Shown: positions 15,711 to 25,352, numbered from the stretch's first letter. The stretch: DNA of 64,000 nucleotides from an uncultured Lachnospiraceae bacterium (GCA_910586725.1 CAJUJL010000012.1:3557-67556), one strand, 5' to 3'. Numbers and translations: made by a program. The notes: a model not told the origin generated them from the sequence alone.

Positions 15711-16178
15711 GTGGGTAAAGGCAAACTATATGAAGAAAAAACCGAACGTCTGATTTTGCCTGTTTTGGAAAAGAATCATTTCGAACTTGTAGATGTGGAG
15801 TATGTGAAAGAAGGCAGTACCTGGTATCTTAGGGCTTATATCGATAAAGATGGGGGAATAACGGTGAATGACTGCGAGCTTGTTGCCAGGGAAATGAACG
15901 AAATACTGGACAGAGAAGATTATGTGGAAGACTCTTATATATTTGAAGTCAGTTCTCCCGGGCTTTTACGCCCATTAAAAAAAGAAAAAGACTATATTCG
16001 AAATACAGGAAAGAAAGTGGAAATACGCACATATCGTATGATCGGTCATTCGAAAGAATTTGTTGGAATATTAAAAGCCTATGACGCAGACAGCGTTACC
16101 ATAACGGATGAAGACGGAGAAGATACCACATTTCAAAAAAAAGATATTGCGCTGATTCGTCAGGCATTTGATTTTTAA
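15711..16178 (+). CDS. rimP: Ribosome maturation factor RimP
   Basis: A 155-residue protein needed for 30S subunit assembly. The N-terminal alpha/beta domain carries LVDVEYVKEGSTWYLRAYID and the family signature YIFEVSSPGLLRPLKK; the C-terminal SH3-like barrel begins near ILKAYDADSVTI. I chose the GTG at 15711, with AAGGTG about 6 bases upstream, because the earlier in-frame GTG at 15663 falls inside the leader hairpin. It is the first gene of a nine-gene translation and RNA operon, the usual place for rimP. Confidence 0.95.
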   Translation: MGKGKLYEEKTERLILPVLEKNHFELVDVEYVKEGSTWYLRAYIDKDGGITVNDCELVAREMNEILDREDYVEDSYIFEVSSPGLLRPLKKEKDYIRNTGKKVEIRTYRMIGHSKEFVGILKAYDADSVTITDEDGEDTTFQKKDIALIRQAFDF

Positions 16179-16215
16179 AGCGTAGTAAGCGACTAAGAAA
16201 TAGGAGGATATAAAG

Positions 16216-17475
16216 ATGAGTAGTAATGAGTTGTTAGAGGCGTTGACAATTTTAGAACAGGAAAAAAATATTCCAAAAGAGACATTATTGGATGCCATTG
16301 AAAACTCACTAATCACTGCATGTAAGAATCATTTTGGAAAATCGGACAATATCAAAGTACAGATTGATCCGCAAAGCTGTGAATATCATGTATTTCAGGA
16401 GAAGACAGTTGTTGAACAGGTAGAGGATCCCGTAACGCAGATCAGCCTTGTGAATGCAAAGATGATAGATTCCAAATATGAGCCGGATGACATCGTTAAT
16501 ATAGAAGTGAAATCCAAAGAGTTCGGCAGGATCGCAACGCAGAACGCCAAAAATGTGATTTTGCAGAAAATCCGGGAAGAGGAACGAAAAGTTCTCTACG
16601 ACGAATATTACAGTAAGGAAAAAGACATTGTAACCGGCATTGTGCAGCGTTATACCGGAAAAAATATCAGTATCAATCTTGGCAAGGTAGACGCCATTCT
16701 GACAGAAAGCGAGCAGGTAAAAGGAGAATCTTTTAAACCGACCGAGCGGATCAAATTATATGTTTTGGAAGTCAAGTCTACAAACAGAGGGCCTAAAATC
16801 TTAGTTTCCAGAACGCATCCGGAACTGGTAAAGCGTTTGTTTGAATCGGAAGTAACTGAGGTAAAAGACGGTACCGTGGAAATAAAAAGCATTGCAAGGG
16901 AAGCGGGAAGCAGAACAAAAATCGCCGTATGGTCCAAGGATCCGGATGTAGATCCTGTGGGAGCGTGCGTCGGCATGAACGGAGCGAGAGTAAACGCAAT
17001 CGTAGAAGAGCTGCGCGGCGAAAAAATAGATATTATTAACTGGAACGAAAATCCCGCCATGTTAATTGAAAACGCGTTAAGTCCTGCAAAGGTAATATCT
17101 GTAATTGCGGATGCGGAAGAGAAGACGGCGAAAGTAGTCGTTCCGGATTATCAGCTGTCTCTGGCAATCGGAAAAGAAGGACAGAATGCAAGGCTTGCAG
17201 CCAGACTGACCGGATTTAAAATTGATATAAAGAGCGAGACACAGGCAAGGGAAGCCGGAGATTTCATGGATTATGAAAATGATTATGAAGACGAAGAGTA
17301 TGAAGACGAAGCGTATGAAGACGAAGCGTACGAAGAGGAAGCATATGAAGACGAGACTTATGCAGGCGAAGCTTACGAAAATGAAGCGTACGAAGAGGAA
17401 GCATACGAAGACAAAACGTATGAAGAGGAATATCCGGACAAAGAATATAGTAACGGGGAGTATGCGGATGAATAA
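16216..17475 (+). CDS. nusA: Transcription termination/antitermination protein NusA with acidic repeat tail
   Basis: A 419-residue RNA polymerase-binding factor. The N-terminal domain (1-130) is followed by an S1 domain (DIVTGIVQRYTGKNISINLG), KH1 (GACVGMNGARVNAIVEELRGEK) and KH2 (LSLAIGKEGQNARLAARLTG). After the KH region, from about residue 352, the protein has a run of acidic-tyrosine repeats of the form YEDEAYE, about 65 residues long, instead of the helix-hairpin repeats seen in some Proteobacteria. AGGAGG precedes the ATG. The gene lies between rimP and rnpM, as in most Firmicutes. The tail is a genuine in-frame part and not a frameshift: the next gene starts inside its last codons. Confidence 0.97.
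   Translation: MSSNELLEALTILEQEKNIPKETLLDAIENSLITACKNHFGKSDNIKVQIDPQSCEYHVFQEKTVVEQVEDPVTQISLVNAKMIDSKYEPDDIVNIEVKSKEFGRIATQNAKNVILQKIREEERKVLYDEYYSKEKDIVTGIVQRYTGKNISINLGKVDAILTESEQVKGESFKPTERIKLYVLEVKSTNRGPKILVSRTHPELVKRLFESEVTEVKDGTVEIKSIAREAGSRTKIAVWSKDPDVDPVGACVGMNGARVNAIVEELRGEKIDIINWNENPAMLIENALSPAKVISVIADAEEKTAKVVVPDYQLSLAIGKEGQNARLAARLTGFKIDIKSETQAREAGDFMDYENDYEDEEYEDEAYEDEAYEEEAYEDETYAGEAYENEAYEEEAYEDKTYEEEYPDKEYSNGEYADE
17273..17460 (+). repeat. In-gene tandem repeats encoding the acidic NusA tail
   Basis: Units such as TATGAAGACGAAGCG recur about a dozen times with small changes, encoding Tyr-Glu-Asp-Glu-Ala patterns at the NusA C-terminus. Such DNA can change copy number by slippage in steps of 15 bases or so. 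Confidence 0.75.
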
Positions 17476-17737
17476 AAAAGTTCCGATACGGCAATGTGTT
17501 GGCTGCAGAGAGATGTATTCCAAAAAGGAATTGATCCGGATTATCCGGACGCCGGAAGATGAAATTCTGGTGGATGCTACCGGGAAGAAAAACGGCAGAG
17601 GCGCATATATCTGTCCGAAGAGGGAATGTTTTTTTCTGGCAGTAAAAAATAAAGGGCTGGAGCGTTCTTTGAAAACTGCAATTCCAAAAGAATTCTTTGA
17701 GCGTTTTGAAAAGGAGATGGAAAAATTTGATACCTGA
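17468..17737 (+). CDS. rnpM: RNase P modulator RnpM (YlxR)
   Basis: An 89-residue YlxR-family RNA-binding protein. Conserved elements are RQCVGCREMYSKKELIRI, the RTPEDEILVDATGKKNGRGAY core and ICPKRECF. In Bacillus the family member binds RNase P RNA and lowers its activity (known for the family). I chose the ATG at 17468 because GGGGAG lies 7 bases upstream and the family begins near this residue; longer in-frame starts would run through the NusA repeat DNA. It overlaps the end of nusA by 8 bases, so translation is likely coupled. Confidence 0.93.
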   Translation: MNKKVPIRQCVGCREMYSKKELIRIIRTPEDEILVDATGKKNGRGAYICPKRECFFLAVKNKGLERSLKTAIPKEFFERFEKEMEKFDT

Positions 17738-18044
17738 CGGCGCGTTATCCATGCTCGGAATTGCTGCGAAAGCAGGAAAGGTGGCAAGCGGTGAATATCA
17801 GACAGAACATGCGGTGAAATCACATAAAGCATTTCTTGTGATTGTTGCGGAAGATGCTTCGGAAAATACAAAGAAAATGTTTCAAAACATGTGCAAATTC
17901 AGAAAAATTGAACTAATGATTTACGGAGACAGGGAAAGCCTCGGACATTCTATAGGAAAAGATTTCCGCTCATCTCTGGCCGTAACGGATGCAGGGCTTG
18001 CACAGGCAGTTCGAAAAAAATTTGCATGCAAAACAACTGAATAA
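17727..18044 (+). CDS. L7Ae-family ribosomal/K-turn RNA-binding protein (YlxQ)
   Basis: A 105-residue L7Ae/L30e-fold protein: LSMLGIAAKAGKVASGEYQTEHAVKSHKAFLVIVAEDAS is the typical first half, with the Gly-Lys and Ala-x-Lys-Ala-Gly-Lys pattern used for kink-turn RNA contact. The start is likely the TTG at 17727, 10 bases after AAGGAG, giving an 11-base overlap with rnpM. No ATG fits the family start. It keeps the conserved place between rnpM and infB. In Bacillus, YlxQ binds K-turn RNA; its cellular role is not settled. Confidence 0.9.
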   Translation: MIPDGALSMLGIAAKAGKVASGEYQTEHAVKSHKAFLVIVAEDASENTKKMFQNMCKFRKIELMIYGDRESLGHSIGKDFRSSLAVTDAGLAQAVRKKFACKTTE

Positions 18045-18059
18045 TGGAGGAGTAAGTAT

Positions 18060-20945
18060 ATGGCAAAAGTTAAAGTATATGAACTTGCAAAAGAGTTGAA
18101 TATTGGATCAAAAGAAATCATAAACTTTTTATCTGAGAAGAGTATAAAAGTTACAAGCCACATGAATAATTTAGAGGATTCTTCCATAGAACTCGTAAAA
18201 AGCAAATTTGGGAAAAAGGAGACGGGGACAATTACAAGACAGGAATCAGAAACAAAAGTAAAAGAAACAGCACAGACAGGAGGAACGGTGGAGCGTCCGA
18301 AGAAAAAGAGAAGCATCACTGCAGTTTTTAATCCACAGAACAGCCAGCAGGGAATCCGGCGTCAGCCGAAACCTCAAAGACGTCCGAAAGAAAAACCGGC
18401 AGCAAAGCCGGTTGCTTCCACACCGGAAATCAAGCCGGAGGTCAAAGAGGACGCAGTTGGAAAGACCGTATCCGTACAGAGCGTGCAGCCGGCGCAAAAT
18501 GTACAATCGGCCCAAAACGCGCAGCCGGTGCAGAATCCACAGCAAGTGAAAAACGCGCAGCCGGTACAGAAAACGCAGCCGGTTCAAAACGCGCAGCCGG
18601 TGCAGAAAATGCAGCCGGTTCAAAACGCACAGCCGGCGCAGAAACCACAACAGACGCAGAAAGCTCCTTTTGAAAAGGCGCAGAATGCGCCTCAAAACGG
18701 AGAGAGGTCTTCTCAAGGATCAAAACCGGCTTACCGTCAGCAAAACGACAGACAGCAGCGAGGCGGACGAAACAACAATAATAACAATAATTTTAACCGT
18801 TCCTATGGCAATCGAAATGAGAACCGTCCGCAGGGAGAACGTGGAGGAAAACCCGGTGAAAAAAATAATCAGAAGAATTATCAGAATAATAGGCCTGGCG
18901 CCAATCATTCTCAAGGTGATCGAAGTGGCCGTGGATTCCATTCAAATCGCCCGAAAGAATTTAAAGGCAAATTAGATCGTGAAATCAATAAATTCAATAA
19001 AGAAGCAAGTGTAAACACGGAAGAACTCCGGGGAAAAGAAACGAGAGAGCGTGCGGATAACCGGAAGAATAACAATAACAGAAAACAGGATCGTGATAAA
19101 TTAGGCAAGAAACAGGAACGTTTCATCAATCTGGAAAAACACGGCGGCAAGAAGAAACCGCAGCAGCCGAAGCAGGAGAAAGCGGAAGAAGTAATTAAGA
19201 GCATTATTCTGCCTGAGAAAATTACAATCAAAGAACTGGCGGACAAAATGAAGGTTCAGGCCGCGGTAATTGTCAAAAAACTGTTTTTAAAAGGAACGAT
19301 GGTCACGGTAAACCAGGAAGTGGATTATGAGACGGCAGAGGAGATCGCGCTGGAATTTAACTGCATTGCAGAACAGGAAGAAAAGATAGATGTAATCGCG
19401 GAGCTTTTGAAAGAAGATGCGGAAGAGGAAAGCACATTAACTGCCAGACCTCCGGTTGTATGCGTTATGGGACATGTAGACCATGGAAAGACGTCTCTTT
19501 TGGATGCGATTCGTTCCACCAGAGTAACGGATCGGGAAGCAGGTGGAATTACACAGCACATCGGAGCGTCTGTCGTATCCATCAATAACCAGAATATTAC
19601 GTTTTTGGATACGCCGGGACACGAAGCGTTTACGGCAATGCGTATGCGCGGCGCCAATGCGACGGATATAGCGATTCTTGTAGTTGCAGCGGACGACGGC
19701 GTAATGCCGCAGACAGTGGAAGCCATTAACCATGCAAAAGCGGCAGGAATCGAGATTATTGTTGCGGTAAATAAAATTGACAAACCAAATGCAAATATTG
19801 AGCGCGTAAAACAGGAGCTTTCGGAATATGAGCTGATCCCGGAAGACTGGGGAGGCAGCACGATTTTCTGTCCGGTGTCGGCGCATACGCATGAAGGAAT
19901 CGAAAATCTTTTAGAGATGATTCTTTTGACGGCGGAAGTGTGTGAACTGAAAGCAAATCCGAACAGAACCGCAAGAGGGCTTGTGATCGAAGCGCAGCTG
20001 GATAAAGGACGCGGCGCCGTTGCAACAATTCTTGTACAAAAGGGCACGCTAAGAATAGGGGAGCCAATTGCCTGCGGCAGCTGTTATGGTAAAGTGCGCG
20101 CCATGATAGATGATAAGGGCAGAAGGGTAAAGGAGGCAGGGCCTTCTACGCCGGTAGAGATCCTTGGATTAAGCGGCGTTCCAAATGCAGGAGAAGTATT
20201 TGTGTCGACGTCTTCCGACAAAGAAGCGCGTAGTTTTGCCGAAACATTTATCTCCGAAGGCAAAGAAAAATTATTAGAAGAAACCAGGGCAAAGATGTCT
20301 TTAGACGATTTGTTCAGCCAGATACAGTCCGGAAATGTCAAAGAACTGGATTTGATTGTAAAAGCAGATGTACAGGGTTCTGTGGAAGCGGTAAAACAGA
20401 GTCTGGAGAAGCTTTCCAACGAAGAAGTTGTTGTTAAGATTATCCATGGCGGAGTAGGCGCCATCAATGAGTCCGACGTGATTTTGGCGTCTGCATCCAA
20501 CGCAATTATTATCGGATTTAATGTTCGTCCCGATGTAACCGCAAAAGCGACTGCGGAAAGAGAAGGCGTTGATGTAAGGCTTTATAAAGTCATTTACAAT
20601 GCGATTGAGGATGTTGAGGCGGCTATGAAGGGAATGCTGGATCCGATATTTGAAGAAAAAATATTGGGCCATGCGGAAGTGCGCCAGATATTCAAAGCTT
20701 CAGGCATTGGAAATATTGCCGGTTCCTATATTTTAGACGGTACGTTTGAGCGTGGATGCAAGGTGCGTCTGATGCGGGAAGGAAAGCAGATTTTTGATGG
20801 GGATTTAGCGTCTTTAAAACGTTTCAAGGACGATGTAAAAGAAGTCAGATCCGGATATGAATGCGGTCTTGTCCTGGATGGTTTCAATGATATTCAGGAA
20901 TTTGACCAGATTGAGGCATATAAGATGGTCGAAGTTCCAAGGTAA
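18060..20945 (+). CDS. infB: Translation initiation factor IF-2
   Basis: A 961-residue GTPase that brings initiator fMet-tRNA to the 30S subunit. The first 50 residues form the IF2 N-terminal helix-turn domain ([19 protein letters not shown]). Residues about 60-380 are low-complexity: a Pro-Gln-Asn-Val repeat block ([10 protein letters not shown] units near 140-205), then Gln/Asn/Arg-rich and Lys-rich stretches. A second IF2N domain ([21 protein letters not shown]) precedes the GTPase: GHVDHGKTS (G1, near 470), DTPGHEAF (G3), NKID (G4), then domains II-IV. AGGAG precedes the ATG. The long linker is typical of Clostridia IF-2. Confidence 0.98.
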   Translation: MAKVKVYELAKELNIGSKEIINFLSEKSIKVTSHMNNLEDSSIELVKSKFGKKETGTITRQESETKVKETAQTGGTVERPKKKRSITAVFNPQNSQQGIRRQPKPQRRPKEKPAAKPVASTPEIKPEVKEDAVGKTVSVQSVQPAQNVQSAQNAQPVQNPQQVKNAQPVQKTQPVQNAQPVQKMQPVQNAQPAQKPQQTQKAPFEKAQNAPQNGERSSQGSKPAYRQQNDRQQRGGRNNNNNNNFNRSYGNRNENRPQGERGGKPGEKNNQKNYQNNRPGANHSQGDRSGRGFHSNRPKEFKGKLDREINKFNKEASVNTEELRGKETRERADNRKNNNNRKQDRDKLGKKQERFINLEKHGGKKKPQQPKQEKAEEVIKSIILPEKITIKELADKMKVQAAVIVKKLFLKGTMVTVNQEVDYETAEEIALEFNCIAEQEEKIDVIAELLKEDAEEESTLTARPPVVCVMGHVDHGKTSLLDAIRSTRVTDREAGGITQHIGASVVSINNQNITFLDTPGHEAFTAMRMRGANATDIAILVVAADDGVMPQTVEAINHAKAAGIEIIVAVNKIDKPNANIERVKQELSEYELIPEDWGGSTIFCPVSAHTHEGIENLLEMILLTAEVCELKANPNRTARGLVIEAQLDKGRGAVATILVQKGTLRIGEPIACGSCYGKVRAMIDDKGRRVKEAGPSTPVEILGLSGVPNAGEVFVSTSSDKEARSFAETFISEGKEKLLEETRAKMSLDDLFSQIQSGNVKELDLIVKADVQGSVEAVKQSLEKLSNEEVVVKIIHGGVGAINESDVILASASNAIIIGFNVRPDVTAKATAEREGVDVRLYKVIYNAIEDVEAAMKGMLDPIFEEKILGHAEVRQIFKASGIGNIAGSYILDGTFERGCKVRLMREGKQIFDGDLASLKRFKDDVKEVRSGYECGLVLDGFNDIQEFDQIEAYKMVEVPR
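18480..18665 (+). repeat. In-gene repeats of the IF-2 linker
   Basis: Units like AACGCGCAGCCGGTGCAG recur about ten times and encode Gln-Pro-Val-Gln-Asn-Ala. They lie in the intrinsically disordered linker of infB and stay in frame. Confidence 0.7.
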
Positions 20946-20962
20946 GAATGGAGCAAAGAAAT

Positions 20963-21325
20963 ATGAGAAAAAACAGTATAAAAAATACAAGGGTCAACGG
21001 TGAAGTAATGCGTGAACTTTGCAATATTATCCGCGGAGAAATCAAAGACCCGAGAATACATCCCATGACCAGCGTGGTCACGGTGGAAGTGGCGCCGGAT
21101 TTAAAAACCTGCAAGGCTTATATCAGCGTGTTAGGAGATCAAAAAGCGCAGGAAGATACGTTAAAGGGGCTGGAGAGCGCAGAAGGTTATATTCGCAGCA
21201 AACTGGCCAAAAATATTAATTTAAGAAATACGCCGGAAATACGTTTTATTTTGGATCAGTCCATTGAGTACGGCGTAAATATGTCCAGAAAGATTGACGA
21301 AGTCAATGGGAGGCATATGGAATGA
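20963..21325 (+). CDS. rbfA: Ribosome-binding factor A
   Basis: A 120-residue KH-fold protein for late 30S maturation. Family elements: TRVNGEVMRELCNIIRGEIKDPRI, VTVEVAPDLKTCKAYISVLG and the C-terminal LRNTPEIRFILDQSIEYG. I chose the ATG at 20963 with GGAG 9 bases upstream; an in-frame ATG at 20948 with a weaker AAGG site would add five residues, and both are possible. It follows infB closely and overlaps the next gene by 4 bases. Confidence 0.94.
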   Translation: MRKNSIKNTRVNGEVMRELCNIIRGEIKDPRIHPMTSVVTVEVAPDLKTCKAYISVLGDQKAQEDTLKGLESAEGYIRSKLAKNINLRNTPEIRFILDQSIEYGVNMSRKIDEVNGRHME

Positions 21326-22269
21326 AAACGTTTGCCGAACAACTTACGGGCGTTATGACAGCTGCCATTGCCGGGCATATCAGGCCGGATGGAGATTGCG
21401 CAGGATCATGTCTTGCAACTTATAATTATATAAAAAATAAATTTCCCGCGATCGACGTTACGGTATATCTGGAAGAGATACCCAATAAATTTCAATTTTT
21501 AACCGGTGCAAAAGAAATCGTGCATTCCTGTGAAGATGACATACAATATGATTTGTTTATTGCGCAGGATTGCGGAGATGAATTGCGGTTGGGAGACGCC
21601 GCAAAATATTTTAAAACGGCGAAAAAAACAATCTGCGTGGATCATCATGTCAGCAACGTGAGCTTTGCGGATGAGAATTATATTTTTCCTCATGCAAGCT
21701 CCACGTCAGAGCTGGTATTTGAATTGATCGGCGAAGAAAATATTACAAAAGAAATTGCGGAATGCATTTATCTGGGCATTGTGCATGACACAGGCGTATT
21801 TCAATATTCCAATACGTCAGCCAAAACCATGGAGATTGCGGGAAAACTCATGGAGTGCGGCATAGACTTTTCTAAAATCATAGACGACACGTTTTATATC
21901 AAAACATTTGAGCAGAATAAAATTTTAGGAAAGGCAATGTTAAATTGCAGACGTTATTCGGACGAGAGGATCATTGCCAGTGTGGTAACCTGCCAGGATA
22001 TGGAGGAATGCCATGTGCTGCCAAAACATCTGGATGGAATCGTAAATCAGCTCAGGATCACAAGGGGCGTGGAAGCGGCAGTTTTTCTGTATGAAAACGC
22101 GGATAAAACTTACAAGGCCAGTACGCGTTCGAACGGGCGGATAGATGTGGCGCGGATCGCGATGAAATTTGGGGGCGGAGGCCATGCAAGAGCCGCAGGT
22201 TTTTCGATGGAAGGAGATCCGGAAGAAATCATAAAAAAGATTGTTGCTGAAATGGAACTGCAGTTATAG
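21322..22269 (+). CDS. nrnA: DHH-family oligoribonuclease/pAp phosphatase NrnA
   Basis: A 315-residue DHH/DHHA1 phosphoesterase. The metal-binding motifs are GHIRPDGDC, AQDCGD, the signature DHHVSN and HDTGVFQYSN; the C-terminal DHHA1 domain ends in GGGGHARAAGFS. NrnA degrades nanoRNA and converts pAp to AMP (known for the family). It overlaps rbfA by 4 bases and lies before truB, the conserved order in Firmicutes. Confidence 0.94.
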   Translation: MKTFAEQLTGVMTAAIAGHIRPDGDCAGSCLATYNYIKNKFPAIDVTVYLEEIPNKFQFLTGAKEIVHSCEDDIQYDLFIAQDCGDELRLGDAAKYFKTAKKTICVDHHVSNVSFADENYIFPHASSTSELVFELIGEENITKEIAECIYLGIVHDTGVFQYSNTSAKTMEIAGKLMECGIDFSKIIDDTFYIKTFEQNKILGKAMLNCRRYSDERIIASVVTCQDMEECHVLPKHLDGIVNQLRITRGVEAAVFLYENADKTYKASTRSNGRIDVARIAMKFGGGGHARAAGFSMEGDPEEIIKKIVAEMELQL

Positions 22270-22278
22270 GTTATCGAA

Positions 22279-23187
22279 ATGGATGGAATCATTAATGTAT
22301 ATAAAGAAGCGGGCTTTACCTCCTTTGATGTGGTGGCAAAGCTCCGCGGTATTTTAAAACAGAAGAAAATCGGCCATACCGGAACGCTTGACCCGGATGC
22401 GGAAGGCGTGCTTTTGGTCTGTATCGGAAAAGCGACAAAAATCTGTGAATATCTGACAGGGAAAGATAAAATATACCAGACGACGCTGCATTTGGGAATT
22501 ACTACGGATACACAGGATATTTCGGGAAATATTTTAAAGAAACAGGAAGCGTCCTGTTTGAACGAAACGGAATTAAAGCGCATCATACATAAGTTTGTGG
22601 GAAAGTCAAATCAGGTTCCTCCTATGTATTCCGCTTTGAAAGTAAATGGAAAAAAGCTGTGTGATCTGGCCAGAAAAGGGATTGAAGTGGAACGAAAGGC
22701 AAGAGAGATTGAAATCTTTTCCATAGACATTCCTGCCGTGGACATGCCGTTTGTTACCATGCGAATCCACTGTTCCAAGGGAACTTATATTCGTACGTTA
22801 TGTCATGACATAGGCGAGCTTGCAGGCTGCGGCGGGTGCATGGAAAATTTGCTGCGTGTGGAAACGGCAGGTTTTTCCGTTGAAAACGCGATCCGTTTGC
22901 GGGATATTGAGAACATAGCGAAGGGAACGGATCAAAACGGCAGAAAGCTTTGTGACATTCTGATTCCGATCGATGAAGCGTTAAAAGATTATCCGAAAAC
23001 AGTTGCAAAATCCGGAACAGAAAAAATTCTGCAAAACGGAGGAAAAATCCATTCGTCGCAGACGAAAGATGCGCTTTATGATGCAAAAGGCCTGTACCGG
23101 GTTTATACTGCGTCGGGCGTTTTTGTCGGACTGTTCCGTTACAGCAAAGAAAGAGAAGAATTGAAACCGGAGAAAATGTTTTTATAA
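22279..23187 (+). CDS. truB: tRNA pseudouridine-55 synthase
   Basis: A 302-residue pseudouridine synthase that modifies U55 in the T-loop of tRNAs. The start GIINVYKEAGFTSFDVV and the catalytic motif HTGTLDPDAEGVL (nucleophile Asp in LDPD) are clear; KSNQVPPMYSALKVNGKKL and GTYIRTLCHDIG are the other family blocks. The last 70 residues form the PUA-like tail. It is 9 bases after nrnA and 23 bases before ribF. Confidence 0.96.
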   Translation: MDGIINVYKEAGFTSFDVVAKLRGILKQKKIGHTGTLDPDAEGVLLVCIGKATKICEYLTGKDKIYQTTLHLGITTDTQDISGNILKKQEASCLNETELKRIIHKFVGKSNQVPPMYSALKVNGKKLCDLARKGIEVERKAREIEIFSIDIPAVDMPFVTMRIHCSKGTYIRTLCHDIGELAGCGGCMENLLRVETAGFSVENAIRLRDIENIAKGTDQNGRKLCDILIPIDEALKDYPKTVAKSGTEKILQNGGKIHSSQTKDALYDAKGLYRVYTASGVFVGLFRYSKEREELKPEKMFL

Positions 23188-23210
23188 AACATATGTTTAG
23201 GAAGATTGGC

Positions 23211-24155
23211 ATGGAATATATCAAAAATACAACAGAATTTTCTGTTTCGGAGGAAACGGCGGTTTCTTTGGGAAAATTTGACGGTATTCACAAAGGGCAT
23301 GTCCGTTTGCTGGAATATCTGAAGGAAAAAAAGCGGCTGGGACAAAAAAGCGTAGTTTTTACCTTTGATATTCCACCGCGGCAGATAGTGGGAGCATGGG
23401 AACAAAGCAAGATCCTTACCACAAATGAAGAGAAAATGCGTCTTTTTGAACAAAACGGGATGGATTATGTGATTGAATGTCCGTTCACGCCGGAGATTAT
23501 GCATATGGAAGCGGAAGATTTTGTAGATATGATTGTCCGGCGGCTGCATATCAAAAGCCTTGTTGTAGGAAGTGATTTTCATTTCGGACATAACAGATTG
23601 GGCGATTATCAATTGCTTCGCGCATTAGCCGGGGTCTATGGATACGATGTCAAAGTTGTGGATAAGGTGCAGGAAAACGGCAGAGATATTAGCAGTACGC
23701 TGGTGCGGGAAGAGATTCTGGCAGGAAGAATCGAAAGCGCAAACAAACTGCTGGGCTATCCTTATTTTGTACAGGGAAAAGTCGTACACGGAAACGAAAT
23801 GGGACGGCTGTTTGGCACGCCTACGGCAAATCTTCTGCCGCCGGATGAAAAGCTGCTTCCCCCTTACGGAGTATATGTTACAAGGACAAGCATATCGGGG
23901 CGGGGGGATAAGGTATATGGCGGCATTACCAATGTAGGATGCAAGCCGACGATTCAGGGGAGCAACCCCGTGGGCGTAGAGACGCATTTGTTTGATTTTG
24001 ACGAGTGGATTTATGACAGAGAGATAAAAGTAGAATTTTTAAAACGCGTCCGGCAGGAGCAAAAATTCGATTCTTTGGAACAATTGAAGCTCCAGATGAA
24101 TAAAGATATAGAAAAAGGAATAAAATATTACACAAATATTACAAAAATATGTTGA
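23211..24155 (+). CDS. ribF: Bifunctional riboflavin kinase/FAD synthetase
   Basis: A 314-residue enzyme turning riboflavin into FMN and then FAD. The N-terminal nucleotidyltransferase domain has SLGKFDGIHKGHVRLL and VVGSDFHFGHNRLGD, with the ISSTLVREEI motif (Ser-Ser-Thr-x-Ile/Val-Arg); the C-terminal kinase domain has GRLFGTPTANL and YGGITNVGCKPTI. The ATG at 23211 is chosen with AGGAAG upstream and best family alignment; an ATG at 23193 would add six residues. This is the last gene of the operon; a strong promoter for the next gene overlaps its end. Confidence 0.95.
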   Translation: MEYIKNTTEFSVSEETAVSLGKFDGIHKGHVRLLEYLKEKKRLGQKSVVFTFDIPPRQIVGAWEQSKILTTNEEKMRLFEQNGMDYVIECPFTPEIMHMEAEDFVDMIVRRLHIKSLVVGSDFHFGHNRLGDYQLLRALAGVYGYDVKVVDKVQENGRDISSTLVREEILAGRIESANKLLGYPYFVQGKVVHGNEMGRLFGTPTANLLPPDEKLLPPYGVYVTRTSISGRGDKVYGGITNVGCKPTIQGSNPVGVETHLFDFDEWIYDREIKVEFLKRVRQEQKFDSLEQLKLQMNKDIEKGIKYYTNITKIC

Positions 24156-24180
24156 CATTGTAATGCACTCTTGCTATACT
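24152..24180 (+). promoter_or_regulatory. Strong sigma-A promoter for NlpC/P60 gene
   Basis: TTGACA (perfect -35, 24152-24157), 17-base spacer, TATACT (24175-24180). The -35 overlaps the stop of ribF. The gene starts 51 bases after the -10. Confidence 0.85.
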
Positions 24181-24230
24181 TCTAACAGTGACAGATTTAT
24201 ACACCGAGAAGAAAATCTTAGGAGGAATTT

Positions 24231-25337
24231 ATGAAATTCAGCAATAAGAGATGGATAGGATTACTTACAGCAGGAGCAGTTATTATAACAATGTCGGTTC
24301 AGACAGGAGCGTCAACATCCGGAATCACAGCCGGAGTTTCACAGAGAATTGCGGCGGACATGGAAAGCAGCGCAGAGATGAATGGCGGGGTAAACGCAGG
24401 AGTTTCATCTGCCCTGGCGGCTTGCATTGATGTGTCTACATCCAAAGCGACGATTTCCGCGGGAGACAATGATATAACTGCATCCGGTCAGAAGAGCACT
24501 GTATATGGATATACGAATCTTGGAATTGCGAATGTAGAAAGCAACTTAAATGTACGGAAAGAAGCCGGTGAGGAATCAGAGCTTGTTGGCAAGCTCCCCA
24601 GAGACGCCGGATGTGAAATTTTACAGAAAGAAGGAGAATGGACGCAGATTCAGTCCGGCGAGGTAACGGGATATGTAAAAACCGAGTTCCTCATGACGGG
24701 AAAAGAAGCAAAGAATTATGCCTCCGAGATTTCTTCTGAAATCGCAACCTGTACGACGGATACGCTTCGCGTCAGAGAAGAGCCGAATACAGAATGCGAG
24801 ATATTAGCTTTGATGCCCAAAGGGGAAGAAGTGGAAGTTATGGAAGATTTGGGCGAATGGCTGAAAGTTACGGTTGACAGTGAAATCGGCTATGTGAATT
24901 CAGATTATGTGTCTGTATCAAAAGAGCTGACAAAAGCGATGACGATGACGGAAGTGAAGTATGGAGAAGGCGTCTCTGACGTAAAAGTAGATTTGGTATC
25001 TTATGCATGCCAGTTTGTCGGAAATCCATATGTATGGGGAGGCACAAGCCTGACGCACGGAGCGGATTGTTCCGGATTTACGTTGTCTGTATATGCAAAA
25101 TACGGTATTTACCTGCCGCATTCTTCCGCAGCGCAGGCAAACTGCGGCAGAAGAATCAGCGCAGGAGAAGCGCAGCCGGGAGATCTGTTCTTCTATGGAA
25201 GCGGAAGCAGAATCAACCACGTTGCAATCTATATCGGAAACGGTCAGATTGTACATGCAAGCACTGCGCGGACAGGTATTAAGATTTCGAACGCATTTTA
25301 CCGTTCCCCGATCTGCGTGGTAAGATTATTGAATTAG
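24231..25337 (+). CDS. Secreted SH3-domain NlpC/P60 endopeptidase (C40)
   Basis: A 368-residue exported cell-wall hydrolase. A signal peptide (residues 1-27, hydrophobic LLTAGAVIITMSVQTGAS) is followed by a Ser/Ala/Gly-rich spacer, two bacterial SH3 domains (ANVESNLNVRKEAGEES at about 100-160; TDTLRVREEPNTECEI at about 178-225) and a C-terminal NlpC/P60 domain. Catalytic Cys lies in HGADCSGFT, His in RINHVAIYIG and the third polar residue in GQIVHAS. Such enzymes cut gamma-D-Glu-diaminoacid bonds in peptidoglycan stems. It has its own strong promoter and terminator. Confidence 0.95.
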   Translation: MKFSNKRWIGLLTAGAVIITMSVQTGASTSGITAGVSQRIAADMESSAEMNGGVNAGVSSALAACIDVSTSKATISAGDNDITASGQKSTVYGYTNLGIANVESNLNVRKEAGEESELVGKLPRDAGCEILQKEGEWTQIQSGEVTGYVKTEFLMTGKEAKNYASEISSEIATCTTDTLRVREEPNTECEILALMPKGEEVEVMEDLGEWLKVTVDSEIGYVNSDYVSVSKELTKAMTMTEVKYGEGVSDVKVDLVSYACQFVGNPYVWGGTSLTHGADCSGFTLSVYAKYGIYLPHSSAAQANCGRRISAGEAQPGDLFFYGSGSRINHVAIYIGNGQIVHASTARTGIKISNAFYRSPICVVRLLN

Positions 25338-25352
25338 GAACATAAGAGTAGC

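Noticed and set aside
17273..17467. Longer RnpM beginning within the nusA repeats
   Set aside because: The extra 65 residues are a Lys/Met/Thr-rich frame-shifted reading of the NusA repeat DNA; the family starts at 17468.
17077..17871. 264-codon open frame on the minus strand across the nusA tail
   Set aside because: It is the antisense of the acidic repeats, giving runs of Phe, Ile, Val and Arg; no start signal.
18480..18665. Short regular repeats considered as a CRISPR array
   Set aside because: The units are in frame, have no unique spacers and encode the IF-2 linker.
19325..20047. 240-codon minus-strand open frame in infB
   Set aside because: Antisense of the conserved IF-2 GTPase domain; Ser/Ala-rich composition without ribosome site.
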